Origin: an uncultured Lachnospiraceae bacterium | Lineage (GTDB): Bacteria > Bacillota > Clostridia > Lachnospirales > Lachnospiraceae | Direction of reading: 5' to 3' | Assembly: GCA_910587155.1 (NCBI GenBank) | Contig: CAJULA010000016.1 | Location: 1 to 64,000, forward strand | Length of the DNA stretch: 64,000 nucleotides | Shown here: piece by piece, positions 43,921-52,266 of the stretch | How the letters are laid out: each line of letters begins with the position of its first letter | How positions within the stretch are numbered: position 1 is the first letter of the stretch | Program-made: the position numbers and the translations under genes | Notes under the pieces: generated by a model | Databases searched by the model: none | What the model was told of the DNA's origin: nothing | Seen by the model: the letters and a program-made list of their open reading frames with translations, nothing else

Positions 43921-43959
43921 GAAAAGGCGATTTAACGCAGATTCTGCGATTCTTAACAG

Positions 43960-43988
43960 TTGAACGAAAATTGACGGATGTTTATAAT
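43960..43988 (+). promoter_or_regulatory. sigma-A promoter of the Spo0A-like gene
   Basis: TTGAAC (43960-43965) and TATAAT (43983-43988) are 17 bases apart and lie about 55 bases before ATG 44044. Confidence 0.7.
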
Positions 43989-44043
43989 GAATATAGGCGA
44001 TAAATGCCATATTGATAAGAAATATAGTGAACGGAGGTCAATT

Positions 44044-44559
44044 ATGGAACAACTGAGTGTAGCGGCTACGAAAGATAACGAACAAGTATTCAAATTACTT
44101 TCCGATCTGATCCATACGAACAAAGAGTTTCAGATCATGATCACGGTTCCGCCTTCCGGACTCAGGGAAGAGTCAGATCAGTTATACGGAGGTAACCGGA
44201 ATGTGGAACGGGATCTCGAAAAAGATGTTACCAATATGATTCATGAGATCGGCGTACCTGCACATATCAAAGGATACCAGTACCTGCGTGAGGCAATTAT
44301 GATGTCCGTTCAGGATGTGGAGATGCTGAATTCCATTACCAAGATTCTCTATCCGACCATCGCCAAGAAATTTCAGACCACATCGAGCAGAGTGGAGCGG
44401 GCCATACGTCATGCCATAGAAGTGGCGTGGAACCGGGGCAAAATGGAGACACTGGACGCGATGTTCGGGTATACCATCAACACGGGCAAGGGCAAACCGA
44501 CCAATTCCGAATTTATAGCCCTGATAGCTGATAAAATACGTCTTCAATACAGAAATTGA
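44044..44559 (+). CDS. Spo0A-like regulator lacking the receiver domain
   Basis: This is a 171-residue protein. Residues from about 58 to the end are a complete Spo0A DNA-binding domain: IHEIGVPAHIKGYQYLREAI, FQTTSSRVERAIRHAIEVAW, GKPTNSEFIALIADK. The first ~30 residues (MEQLSVAATKDNEQVFKLLSDLI) align with the start of the Spo0A receiver, but acidic Asp10 is Lys. The phosphoacceptor region is deleted, leaving a ~25-residue linker. GGAGGT is placed correctly. The locus is the normal spo0A position after spoIVB. It may be a constitutive or phosphorylation-independent regulator, or a paralogue modulating true Spo0A. Confidence 0.88.
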   Translation: MEQLSVAATKDNEQVFKLLSDLIHTNKEFQIMITVPPSGLREESDQLYGGNRNVERDLEKDVTNMIHEIGVPAHIKGYQYLREAIMMSVQDVEMLNSITKILYPTIAKKFQTTSSRVERAIRHAIEVAWNRGKMETLDAMFGYTINTGKGKPTNSEFIALIADKIRLQYRN

Positions 44560-44639
44560 TCTTCCCAACCGGGGGAGATGATGGTATACTGTACACGAAG
44601 GCAGAGAATATTAACCAATGATTTTATGAGAGGATAGCT

Positions 44640-46085
44640 ATGAAACACATTTTATTTGCAACATCAGAGGGGGTTCCATTTATTAAAACAGGAGGTCTGG
44701 CCGATGTGGCGGGCTCCCTGCCCAAATGTATTGATAAGGAGTTTTTTGACGTCAGAGTGGTCATGCCCAAATACACGTGCATGAAACAGGAGATGAAGGA
44801 CCGTATGACGTATGTGAGTCATTTCTATATGGACTTTCATTTCAAAAGCGAGTATGTGGGCATCCTGCAGGCGGAAGCGGACGGGGTGAAGTTTTACTTT
44901 ATTGACAATGAAGAGTATTTTGGCGGGATGAAGCCTTATGGGGACGACACGCTTTGGGAGGTGACCAAGTTCGCATTTTTTTCCAAAGCGCTGCTTTCCA
45001 TTCTTCCGGTCATTGAATTTCGACCGGATGTGATTCACTGTCATGACTGGCAGACCGGTCTGGTGCCTGTATACCTGAAGGAGCGTTTTCAGGACAATGA
45101 CTTTTTCCGCGGCATCAAGACAGTCATGACCATACATAATCTGAAATTCCAGGGCAAATGGGATGTCAAGACGGTAAAGGAGATCACGGGCCTTTCGGAT
45201 TATTTCTTTACGCCGGATAAGTTGGAATGCTATAAAGATGCCAATCTGTTAAAAGGCGGACTCGTGTATGCGGACGCCATTACCACGGTGAGTGATACCT
45301 ATGCGGAAGAGATCAAGACGGACTTTTACGGCGAGGGCTTAAACGGTCTTTTGTGTGCCCGCAGCGGCGATCTGCGCGGTATTGTCAACGGGATTGACTA
45401 TGACGAGTTTAATCCCGCAACGGATGTTTATCTGCCCTATCGGTATGACGCGGTGAACTTCCGCAAGGAAAAGATCAAGAACAAACGGGAGCTGCAGAAA
45501 GAGCTGGGGCTGGAGCAGGATGATAAAAAGTTTATGATCGGCATTGTGTCCCGTCTCACGGATCAGAAAGGCTTTGATCTGATCTCCTATGTGATGGATG
45601 AGCTTTGTCAGGATAATATTCAGCTTGTGGTACTGGGAACCGGACAGGAGCAGTACGAAAATATGTTCCGTCATTTTGACTGGAAATACGGAGACAAGGT
45701 ATCTGCCAATATCTATTATTCGGAAGAATTGTCTCATAAGATTTACGGAGCCTGCGATGCGTTTCTGATGCCGTCCCTCTTTGAACCCTGTGGGCTGAGC
45801 CAGTTGATGGCGCTGCATTATGGCACGGTGCCTATCGTGCGTGAGACCGGCGGCCTGAAAGATACGGTAGAGCCTTACAATGAGTATGAGAGCACCGGCA
45901 CGGGCTTCAGCTTTACCAATTACAATGCGCATGAGATGCTTGACGCAGTCCGTTATGCGGAACGCATTTATTATGACAAGAAAAGAGAGTGGAACAAAAT
46001 TGTGGACAGGGGGATGGCAACGGATTTCTCCTGGAATGTATCCGCCAGAAAATATCAGGAAATGTACGACTGGCTGATCGGCTGA
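44640..46085 (+). CDS. glgA: glycogen synthase (ADP-glucose)
   Basis: This GT5 glycosyltransferase of 481 residues has the N-terminal KTGGLADVAGSLPK (ADP-glucose site), VIHCHDWQTGLVP, and the C-terminal PSLFEPCGLSQLMALHYGTVPIVRETGGL. It extends alpha-1,4-glucan for storage. No other glg gene is adjacent. A bidirectional terminator separates it from rqcH. Confidence 0.95.
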   Translation: MKHILFATSEGVPFIKTGGLADVAGSLPKCIDKEFFDVRVVMPKYTCMKQEMKDRMTYVSHFYMDFHFKSEYVGILQAEADGVKFYFIDNEEYFGGMKPYGDDTLWEVTKFAFFSKALLSILPVIEFRPDVIHCHDWQTGLVPVYLKERFQDNDFFRGIKTVMTIHNLKFQGKWDVKTVKEITGLSDYFFTPDKLECYKDANLLKGGLVYADAITTVSDTYAEEIKTDFYGEGLNGLLCARSGDLRGIVNGIDYDEFNPATDVYLPYRYDAVNFRKEKIKNKRELQKELGLEQDDKKFMIGIVSRLTDQKGFDLISYVMDELCQDNIQLVVLGTGQEQYENMFRHFDWKYGDKVSANIYYSEELSHKIYGACDAFLMPSLFEPCGLSQLMALHYGTVPIVRETGGLKDTVEPYNEYESTGTGFSFTNYNAHEMLDAVRYAERIYYDKKREWNKIVDRGMATDFSWNVSARKYQEMYDWLIG

Positions 46086-46146
46086 TCTTCGCGGCAGCCG
46101 TCTCGGGTGCAGGCATGCCCGATTGAACCATCGCAAACGCAAATAC

Positions 46147-46185
46147 AAAAAAGGCTGTCACGCTTATGGGCGCGGCAGCCTTTTT
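46147..46185. terminator. bidirectional terminator between glgA and rqcH
   Basis: AAAAAAGGCTG at 46147-46157 pairs with CAGCCTTTTT at 46176-46185, with an additional GCG..CGC inner stem. A-run and T-run serve both converging genes. Confidence 0.8.
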
Positions 46186-46220
46186 ATCGGTATGCGGTAT
46201 CCGCGGCAGCTTTTTGGCAG

Positions 46221-47963
46221 TCAGTCGGAGAGCAGGCGGATACCGGAAATATCCGGGCTGATGACAAGAGAGTAGTTGGTATAATAGATGACAAAGCCGG
46301 GGGCGCCGCCGCCGGGTTTTTTTACGTTTTTTTTGAGGGTATAGTCGATCTCTGCTTTCTGCTGCTCTCTGGCTCTTGAGTAGTAAGCGGCAAGGCGGCC
46401 TGCTTCCTCAAAGGCACGGTCAGGTATCTCACCGTCGCGGTCTGCTTTCAGGATTACATGGCTGCCTGCCATTCCTTTGGCATGGAACCACCAGTCTCTG
46501 CCCTCCGCGAAGTGAAAGGTCAGTTCGTCATTCTGGTAATTGTTTTTTCCCACATAGATGTCATAGCCGTCGCTGCTCTGATAGTGGAGAGGGCGGCTGG
46601 TGATTCTTGCTTTTTTGGTACCGCTTTTTCTGCGGATATAGCCGCTTTCGATCAGTTCTTCCCTGATCTGCACCAGGTCAGCCTCCTTCAGGGCAATATC
46701 GAGAGAAGCGGCAATGGATTCCAGATGGTCGATCTCAGTCTTCACTTTGCCGGTCAGTTCCGATAATGCTTCGCTTGTGCGTTTCAGCTTTCCGTATTTG
46801 TCAAAATATTTTTTTGCGTTTTCCTGCGGGGTCAGTGTCGGGTCCAGAGGGACTGTGATCATCTCTCCGGTATAATAATTGAGAGCTTCCATGCTTTTGC
46901 AGCCGGGGGACAGTCCGTATCCGTACGTGTTGAGCAGTTCGCCATAGACTCTGTAGAGGTCCTTTTTCTCCGTATCCTTTATCTGGGCGAGCTGCAGGTC
47001 ATATTTTTTTACATTCCGTTCCAGAGCCGTCTGCACGATGCGCCGCAGATCGGCAGACTTTTGGCGGACATGGGTGACGGCGTTCTTTTCGGCATAGTAG
47101 TCGTGGAGAAGGGCGGAGACGGAGTCATAGTTTCTGCTTTTGCAGCCCTGATAGACGGTGAGCGGGATGCAGGCATATTCTCTGGGGGAGTCGTTTTCAT
47201 ACACGATGGCGGGGGAAAACCTGCCGGAGCGTATGTCTTGGGTCAGCGGAGCAAATACCTGCCAGAGCCTTTCCAGCTCATTTTGCGTCAGGGTCTGGGC
47301 AGGCCTGTCCGCATCCGTGCCTGCCCGGTGACAGAGCTCCTGTGCGATTATGGGGGAGATCCCGGTATAAGCCATATACAGTGCCTTATGGACGGGAATG
47401 GCCCGGGTGGGGAGCAGGGCGTCAAAGTCCTTGCGGGCCGTAGTGAGGGGATCTGCCTTTTCCTGTGTTCTGGGGATGAAATAAGGCCTGCCCGGCAATA
47501 CCTCACGGACAGAGCTTACGGCAATGGATACATGCTTGATGCTGTCAATGATAGTCTCATTTTCGTCGCAGAAGATGATATTGCTGTGTTTCCCCATGAT
47601 CTCGATGATCAGAGACTTGAGACAGAGATCTCCCAGATCATTCAGGTGTTCTATGGTAAAGCGCAGGATGCGTTCCAGGCCGGGCTGGCTGACGGCGGTA
47701 ATTTTGCCGTTCTGGATGTATTTGCGCAGCAGCATACAGAAGTTGGGAGCTGTCAGAGGACTGGACATATTGTCAGGAGTGAGATAGGCCAGCGGCAGGG
47801 AAGCGCTGGCAGAAAGAAAGAGCCGGTGCTGTTCTCTGCCGTTTCTTATGGTGAGCAGCAGAGCATCCGACTGCGGCTGGGCGATCTTGATAATGCGTCC
47901 TCCGGTCAGGGCTGCGTCCAGCTCCTTTCTGATACATGCAATTGTGATTCCGTCAAAAGCCAT
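46221..47963 (-). CDS. rqcH: Rqc2 homolog RqcH (NFACT protein)
   Basis: This 580-residue protein has an NFACT-N domain (MAFDGITIACIRKELDAALTGGRI...), a helix-hairpin-helix middle, a coiled coil (about 290-430) and NFACT-R with GRDWWFHAKGMAGSHVILK. RqcH binds obstructed 50S subunits and directs alanine tailing of stalled peptides for degradation. Older names call it fibronectin-binding protein. It complements the tmRNA-SmpB-RNase R set encoded about 11 kb downstream. AAAGGAAC precedes the ATG. Confidence 0.94.
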   Translation of the reverse strand: MAFDGITIACIRKELDAALTGGRIIKIAQPQSDALLLTIRNGREQHRLFLSASASLPLAYLTPDNMSSPLTAPNFCMLLRKYIQNGKITAVSQPGLERILRFTIEHLNDLGDLCLKSLIIEIMGKHSNIIFCDENETIIDSIKHVSIAVSSVREVLPGRPYFIPRTQEKADPLTTARKDFDALLPTRAIPVHKALYMAYTGISPIIAQELCHRAGTDADRPAQTLTQNELERLWQVFAPLTQDIRSGRFSPAIVYENDSPREYACIPLTVYQGCKSRNYDSVSALLHDYYAEKNAVTHVRQKSADLRRIVQTALERNVKKYDLQLAQIKDTEKKDLYRVYGELLNTYGYGLSPGCKSMEALNYYTGEMITVPLDPTLTPQENAKKYFDKYGKLKRTSEALSELTGKVKTEIDHLESIAASLDIALKEADLVQIREELIESGYIRRKSGTKKARITSRPLHYQSSDGYDIYVGKNNYQNDELTFHFAEGRDWWFHAKGMAGSHVILKADRDGEIPDRAFEEAGRLAAYYSRAREQQKAEIDYTLKKNVKKPGGGAPGFVIYYTNYSLVISPDISGIRLLSD

Positions 47964-48018
47964 AATGTTCCTTTCTCTGGCTCCGCCAGGGTATTTTACT
48001 TTTTAAACTGCTTTTACA

Positions 48019-48048
48019 GTATAGCAGAAAACGGATGAAATGCACAAT
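48019..48048 (-). promoter_or_regulatory. promoter of rqcH
   Basis: On the minus strand TTGTGC (48043-48048) and TATACT (48019-48024) with an 18-base spacer lie about 55 bases before the rqcH start. Confidence 0.5.
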
Positions 48049-48054
48049 ATCTGT

Positions 48055-48083
48055 TGCCAAAAATTACGCCATCTGATACAATT
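48055..48083 (+). promoter_or_regulatory. promoter of the DUF5722-SGNH operon
   Basis: TTGCCA (48055-48060) and TACAAT (48078-48083) with 17 bases between form a sigma-A promoter. It is divergent from the rqcH promoter. Confidence 0.6.
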
Positions 48084-48171
48084 TAAATGATTCCGTCTCA
48101 TATTATCAGAAGAGAAAAAAGGACGGAAGCGTAACCAATCATGAATCTGTAAACGAAAGGGGAAAGTATTT

Positions 48172-49800
48172 ATGAGATTCAAAAGAACTCTGAGAATTCT
48201 TGCTGCAGGAATTCTCTCTGCGTTTGTGCTGGTAGTGGCCGGCGGGGCAGACAGCGGCGCGGCTGTGGTGGAAGCTGCAGGCAGCGGCATGAATGTGCTG
48301 GCGTCCATCAGCGGCAAGGATGTAAATGTGTCGGCCAGCGCTACCAGCGCACCGGCAAGCGATGACGGTATGCTGTATCTGTTCGCGGAGCCTATCTGGT
48401 CTGACGGGATCACGACCAATGCACTGGCCAGCGCACCGGCGGCGGGCAATGCGACGTTTACCACACCGCTCAACGCAAACAGTGCGGACTCCCGTCTGTA
48501 CTCCAAATTCATTGTGGCTGCTCTGCAGGGCGGACAGTATGTACCGCTTAATCCGGGCGCTTACATTGTAAATCCGGAGGCGATTGCCGATCATACGGTA
48601 GGCAGGACCAATGCCGGCAAAAAAGGTCTTCTCATTGATCCGGCGAAGCTTGCCAGCAACGAAATGGTGGATCTGGGCGTAAAGCAGGCGATCTACAATA
48701 TCCCGCTGTCCAATATCATCGGACCGACCAGCAATGCAAGCTATCCGACCATCAATTACAATTACAACGGAAAGACCTTCCAGTTCAATGGACTGGTGGT
48801 GGCGGAATATGACAATATCTTCAAAACCATGTCCGACAGAGGCATCTGTATTACAGCCTGCCTTTTGAACAATATGGGCAACTGCCCGCAGCTCATCCAT
48901 CCGCTTTCCAGAGACGGTTCCGCATGCCCTTACTATGCATTTAACAATGCGGATGCGGAAGGCGTGGATTATATCACGGCAGCGGCTTCCTTCCTGGCAG
49001 AGCGCTATTCCAACCAGGGACACGGCAAAGTGGACAACTGGGTTGTGGGAAATGAAGTGACGGCAAGGGTGGAATGGAACTATATCAACATCCGCGATCT
49101 GAATGCGTATGTCAATGAGTATGCGGAAGCATTCCGTCTGTTCTACAACGGCATCAAGAGCAGAAATGCCAATGCCAATGTATATATCTGCATCGACCAG
49201 CAGTGGGACAGAAACAGAGCGGCAGATGCCGGCGTAAAATACGACAGCAAGGATCTGATCAATTCCTTTAATACCAATATTGCGGCAGGCGGCAATATCG
49301 ACTGGGGTCTTGCATGCCATCCCATGCCGCTTCCTCTTACCTGGGCATCTTACTGGAACAAGGGTGCATATTACAGGAATCTGATCAAGCATAATGAAAA
49401 CTCCGCTTATGTTACCATGGAGAATATCGAAGTACTGACAGATTATATGTGCAGACCGGAGCTGCTTGCGCCCAATGGCCAGGTTCGTTCCATTATCGCC
49501 ACAGAAGTCGGCTATACCTCTTCTCAGGGAGAAAATGTACAGGCGGCGGCATTCGTACATGGTTATCTGCAGGCAGAGAACAATCAGCATATCGACGCTT
49601 TCATCCTCTCCAGAGAGTCCGATGATGCGGCAGAGATCGGGCAGGGCCTTGCGTTTGGTCTGACCAATGTCGATGGCAGCCCCAAGATGATTTATGACTT
49701 CTACAAATACATAGACACCCCCAACGCGGCTCCTTATACCGAGCAGGCAAAGGCTGTGATGGGAATTTCTGACTGGGGTCAGGCACTGATCGCCAGATAG
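48172..49800 (+). CDS. secreted DUF5722-like glycoside-hydrolase-fold protein
   Basis: This 542-residue protein has a signal peptide (about 1-36, ending VVEAAG or nearby). A small N-terminal domain precedes a TIM-barrel-like domain. VDNWVVGNEV and SIIATEVGYTSSQG place two Glu residues where GH-A clan hydrolases have their acid/base and nucleophile. The fold and the family name DUF5722 are recalled, and the substrate is unknown. AAAGGGGAAAG precedes the ATG. It is followed after 15 bases by a secreted SGNH hydrolase, suggesting joint action on a decorated polysaccharide. Confidence 0.75.
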   Translation: MRFKRTLRILAAGILSAFVLVVAGGADSGAAVVEAAGSGMNVLASISGKDVNVSASATSAPASDDGMLYLFAEPIWSDGITTNALASAPAAGNATFTTPLNANSADSRLYSKFIVAALQGGQYVPLNPGAYIVNPEAIADHTVGRTNAGKKGLLIDPAKLASNEMVDLGVKQAIYNIPLSNIIGPTSNASYPTINYNYNGKTFQFNGLVVAEYDNIFKTMSDRGICITACLLNNMGNCPQLIHPLSRDGSACPYYAFNNADAEGVDYITAAASFLAERYSNQGHGKVDNWVVGNEVTARVEWNYINIRDLNAYVNEYAEAFRLFYNGIKSRNANANVYICIDQQWDRNRAADAGVKYDSKDLINSFNTNIAAGGNIDWGLACHPMPLPLTWASYWNKGAYYRNLIKHNENSAYVTMENIEVLTDYMCRPELLAPNGQVRSIIATEVGYTSSQGENVQAAAFVHGYLQAENNQHIDAFILSRESDDAAEIGQGLAFGLTNVDGSPKMIYDFYKYIDTPNAAPYTEQAKAVMGISDWGQALIAR

Positions 49801-49815
49801 GAGATGGAGTCGAGC

Positions 49816-50781
49816 ATGAAGAAAAAGGCGGCAGCGTTTATGGCGGGAATTGTGCTGGGTCTTGCCTGTTTCCTGGGAGCAGGAAGCCAGGCGGCGGCAC
49901 AGGAGGCGCCGGGCGCAGTAAACGTGACCCCCTATACGGCGTATCTGTCCATGGCAGGCGATACGGATGTGTATATCATGCCGGGTACATCCTGGGCGGT
50001 GATCGGCAGGCTGTCAAAAGGGCAGCCTGCCATTGCCACCGGTAAGACGGATAACGGCTGGATCCAGATCTACTATATCGGGATGATCGGCTATGTTCCG
50101 GGAGATATCACACAGGCTTACACGATTCCGGAGCCTACCATCTGGGGCAATATCGCTATAGAAGGGGATATTAAGATCAATGCGCTGGGTGACAGTATCA
50201 CCTATGGAGACAAACTGAAAAACAGGGAGCTTGCGTATCCCTATGTGGTCAGCGGCCTGACCGGGGCCGCTAAGCTGAACAATTACGGCTGGAACGGTTC
50301 CAGCGTGGCGGGGCCGCATCCTGACCGGCTGATAGACCGGTATCCGGCCATGGATCCGGATGCCAATCTGATCCTTGTGCTGGGCGGCACCAATGATTAC
50401 GGCGATTTCAACAAAGCGGGAACACCCGTGGGCGCCATGGGGGATCTGACACCGGACACCTTTTACGGTGGTCTGAACCTGCTGATGTGTGGTCTGCAGC
50501 AGAAATATCCGGACGGCGAGATCGTATTTATGACGCCGCTGCGTCGCGTGGGATATATGCGCAGAAATCAGAACGGCTACTACCTGAATCAGTATGTATT
50601 TGCCATACAGGATATGGCTGCATTCTGGGGCATACGGGTCATAGATCTGTTTAATGAGCCGGAACTGGATTTTTCCAGCCGGCAGGCTGCCTACCTGGTA
50701 GACGGTCTCCATCCCAATTCTACGGGGCATGCGCTGCTGGGCGCCTGTGTTTACCGCAGACTGTTTGAGAATCCTTATTGA
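49816..50781 (+). CDS. secreted SH3-SGNH/GDSL hydrolase
   Basis: This protein of about 321 residues has a signal peptide (about 1-29), a bacterial SH3-like domain (about 45-100) and an SGNH esterase domain. The catalytic Ser is in LGDSITYGD, block III in VLGGTNDYGD, and the Asp/His in DGLHPNSTG. It probably deacetylates or de-esterifies a wall or dietary glycan. ATG 49816 follows GGAGATGGAG. It is in an operon with the DUF5722-like gene and ends at a terminator. Confidence 0.85.
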   Translation: MKKKAAAFMAGIVLGLACFLGAGSQAAAQEAPGAVNVTPYTAYLSMAGDTDVYIMPGTSWAVIGRLSKGQPAIATGKTDNGWIQIYYIGMIGYVPGDITQAYTIPEPTIWGNIAIEGDIKINALGDSITYGDKLKNRELAYPYVVSGLTGAAKLNNYGWNGSSVAGPHPDRLIDRYPAMDPDANLILVLGGTNDYGDFNKAGTPVGAMGDLTPDTFYGGLNLLMCGLQQKYPDGEIVFMTPLRRVGYMRRNQNGYYLNQYVFAIQDMAAFWGIRVIDLFNEPELDFSSRQAAYLVDGLHPNSTGHALLGACVYRRLFENPY

Positions 50782-50814
50782 ATTTTGCACGATTGAGGCA
50801 TATATATGATGTTG

Positions 50815-50857
50815 AAAAAGACGGGAAGAAAGCGACTGCTTTCGGAACGTCTTTTTT
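50815..50857 (+). terminator. terminator after the SGNH hydrolase gene
   Basis: AAAAAGACG (50815-50823) and CGTCTTTTTT (50848-50857) frame an inner AAAGC/GCTTT stem. A long T-run follows. Confidence 0.8.
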
Positions 50858-50898
50858 GTTTTTTTTGTCGTGTTTCATGCGCGTACTGCAAATATGTC

Positions 50899-50926
50899 TT
50901 GACATCTCAGGAATTTATAATATAAT
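50899..50926 (+). promoter_or_regulatory. promoter of the GntR-ABC operon
   Basis: TTGACA (50899-50904) and TATAAT (50921-50926) are 16 bases apart. A second overlapping TATAAT starts five bases earlier. The GntR product probably acts here, on the sequence between the promoter and 51000. Confidence 0.7.
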
Positions 50927-50999
50927 AAGTGTATTAACATACATAGTACACTTGGATGGCAGAGATGTCATCCATAGTCTGTAAAGAAAGGAGAGGGGT

Positions 51000-51368
51000 A
51001 TGATCATTCTGGATTATAAGGATACCAGGCCGATCTATGAGCAGGTCGTGGATAAACTGCAGAAGCTGATTATCAATGGCGTACTGGAGCCTGACAGCAG
51101 GATGCCGTCGGTGAGGAGTCTGGCAATGGAGCTTTGTATCAATCCCAATACGATACAGAAAGCCTATACGGAACTGGAACGAACCGGTTTTTTATATACC
51201 ATTAAGGGAAGGGGCAATTTTGTTACGTATAATGAAGACCTGTATCTGCTGAAAAAGAAGGAATACAGGGACAAGATGGAGAAGCTGCTGACGGAGGCGG
51301 AGGAGATCGGTATTTCCAGGGAGAGCATGCTGGAAGAATTGAAGAAGGGGGAGCAGGGGAATGATTGA
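51000..51368 (+). CDS. GntR family regulator, YtrA type
   Basis: This 122-residue protein has an N-terminal winged HTH (PIYEQVVDKLQKLIINGVLEPDSRMPSVRSLAMELCINPNTIQKAYTELERTGFLY) and a short helical tail, as in YtrA-subfamily repressors of ABC transporter operons. GGAGAGGGGT stands before the ATG. It overlaps the ATPase gene by eight bases and probably autoregulates the operon. Confidence 0.92.
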   Translation: MIILDYKDTRPIYEQVVDKLQKLIINGVLEPDSRMPSVRSLAMELCINPNTIQKAYTELERTGFLYTIKGRGNFVTYNEDLYLLKKKEYRDKMEKLLTEAEEIGISRESMLEELKKGEQGND

Positions 51369-52266
51369 AGTTCGTGATGTAAGCAAGTGTTTTGAAGATA
51401 TCCGGGCAGTGGATCATGTCAATATCAATATCCGTGAGGACAGTGTGTTTGGCCTGATCGGGACGAACGGTGCGGGAAAGAGTACCGTGCTGCGTATGAT
51501 CAGCGGTGTGATAAAGCCGGACGAGGGAGAGATCCTGATCGACGGCATCGTATCGTTTGATCATGTGGAGGCGAAAGAGAAGCTGTTTTTTATTGCTGAT
51601 GAGCCATATTTTTTTGCCAACGCCACGCCGGAGGATATGGGAAGGTATTATGGCAGTGTGTTTCCTCAGTTTGATCTGCTGCATTATCACGAATATCTGG
51701 ACAGTTTCGGTCTGGGAAGGAGACGGAAGGTGGGGACATTTTCCAAGGGGATGAAGAAGCAGCTTGCGATTCTCTGCGGAATCTGCTCCAGGACAAAATA
51801 TCTGTTCTGCGACGAGACTTTTGACGGTCTTGACCCGGTGATGCGGCAGGGGATCAAAAGTCTGATGGCGAAAGAGATGGATGAGCGGGGGATGACGCCG
51901 ATCATTGCGTCGCATAATCTGCGGGAGCTGGAAGATATCTGTGATCATGTCGGTCTGCTCCATCGGGGCGGGGTATTGCTTTCCAGAGATCTGGAGGAAA
52001 TGAAGTGCAACATTCAGAAGATTCAGTGTGTACTGGAGGAAGGGACGCAGGAGGAAGAAGCGTTCAGGGGGCTGGATATTGTGAAGTCCGAGAAAAGGGG
52101 TTCCCTGTATACGCTTACGGTCAGGGGCAGCCGTGAGGAGGTTATCAACTATTTCGGAAGTATCCGGACCATTTTCTTCGAGGCGCTTCCGCTTTCCCTT
52201 GAGGAGATCTTTATCAGCGAAACGGAGGTAGTGGGCTATGACATCAAAAAAATCATTCTTGGTTAA
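51361..52266 (+). CDS. ABC transporter ATP-binding protein
   Basis: This 301-residue protein has Walker A GTNGAGKSTVLRM, a signature region variant TFSKGMKKQLAI in place of LSGGQ, and Walker B KYLFCDETFDGLDP with SHNLRELED as H-loop. The FSKGM signature is usual in YtrB-like ATPases. It energises the permease encoded next, with which it overlaps by 29 bases. The substrate is unknown; related systems export peptides or antibiotics or respond to wall stress. Confidence 0.92.
   Translation: MIEVRDVSKCFEDIRAVDHVNINIREDSVFGLIGTNGAGKSTVLRMISGVIKPDEGEILIDGIVSFDHVEAKEKLFFIADEPYFFANATPEDMGRYYGSVFPQFDLLHYHEYLDSFGLGRRRKVGTFSKGMKKQLAILCGICSRTKYLFCDETFDGLDPVMRQGIKSLMAKEMDERGMTPIIASHNLRELEDICDHVGLLHRGGVLLSRDLEEMKCNIQKIQCVLEEGTQEEEAFRGLDIVKSEKRGSLYTLTVRGSREEVINYFGSIRTIFFEALPLSLEEIFISETEVVGYDIKKIILG

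Noticed and set aside
47061..49590. Long open frames opposite rqcH (325 codons) and the DUF5722-like gene (483 codons)
   Set aside because: Both mirror real genes with clear domains and signals; their translations are rich in unlikely residues and have no ribosome sites.
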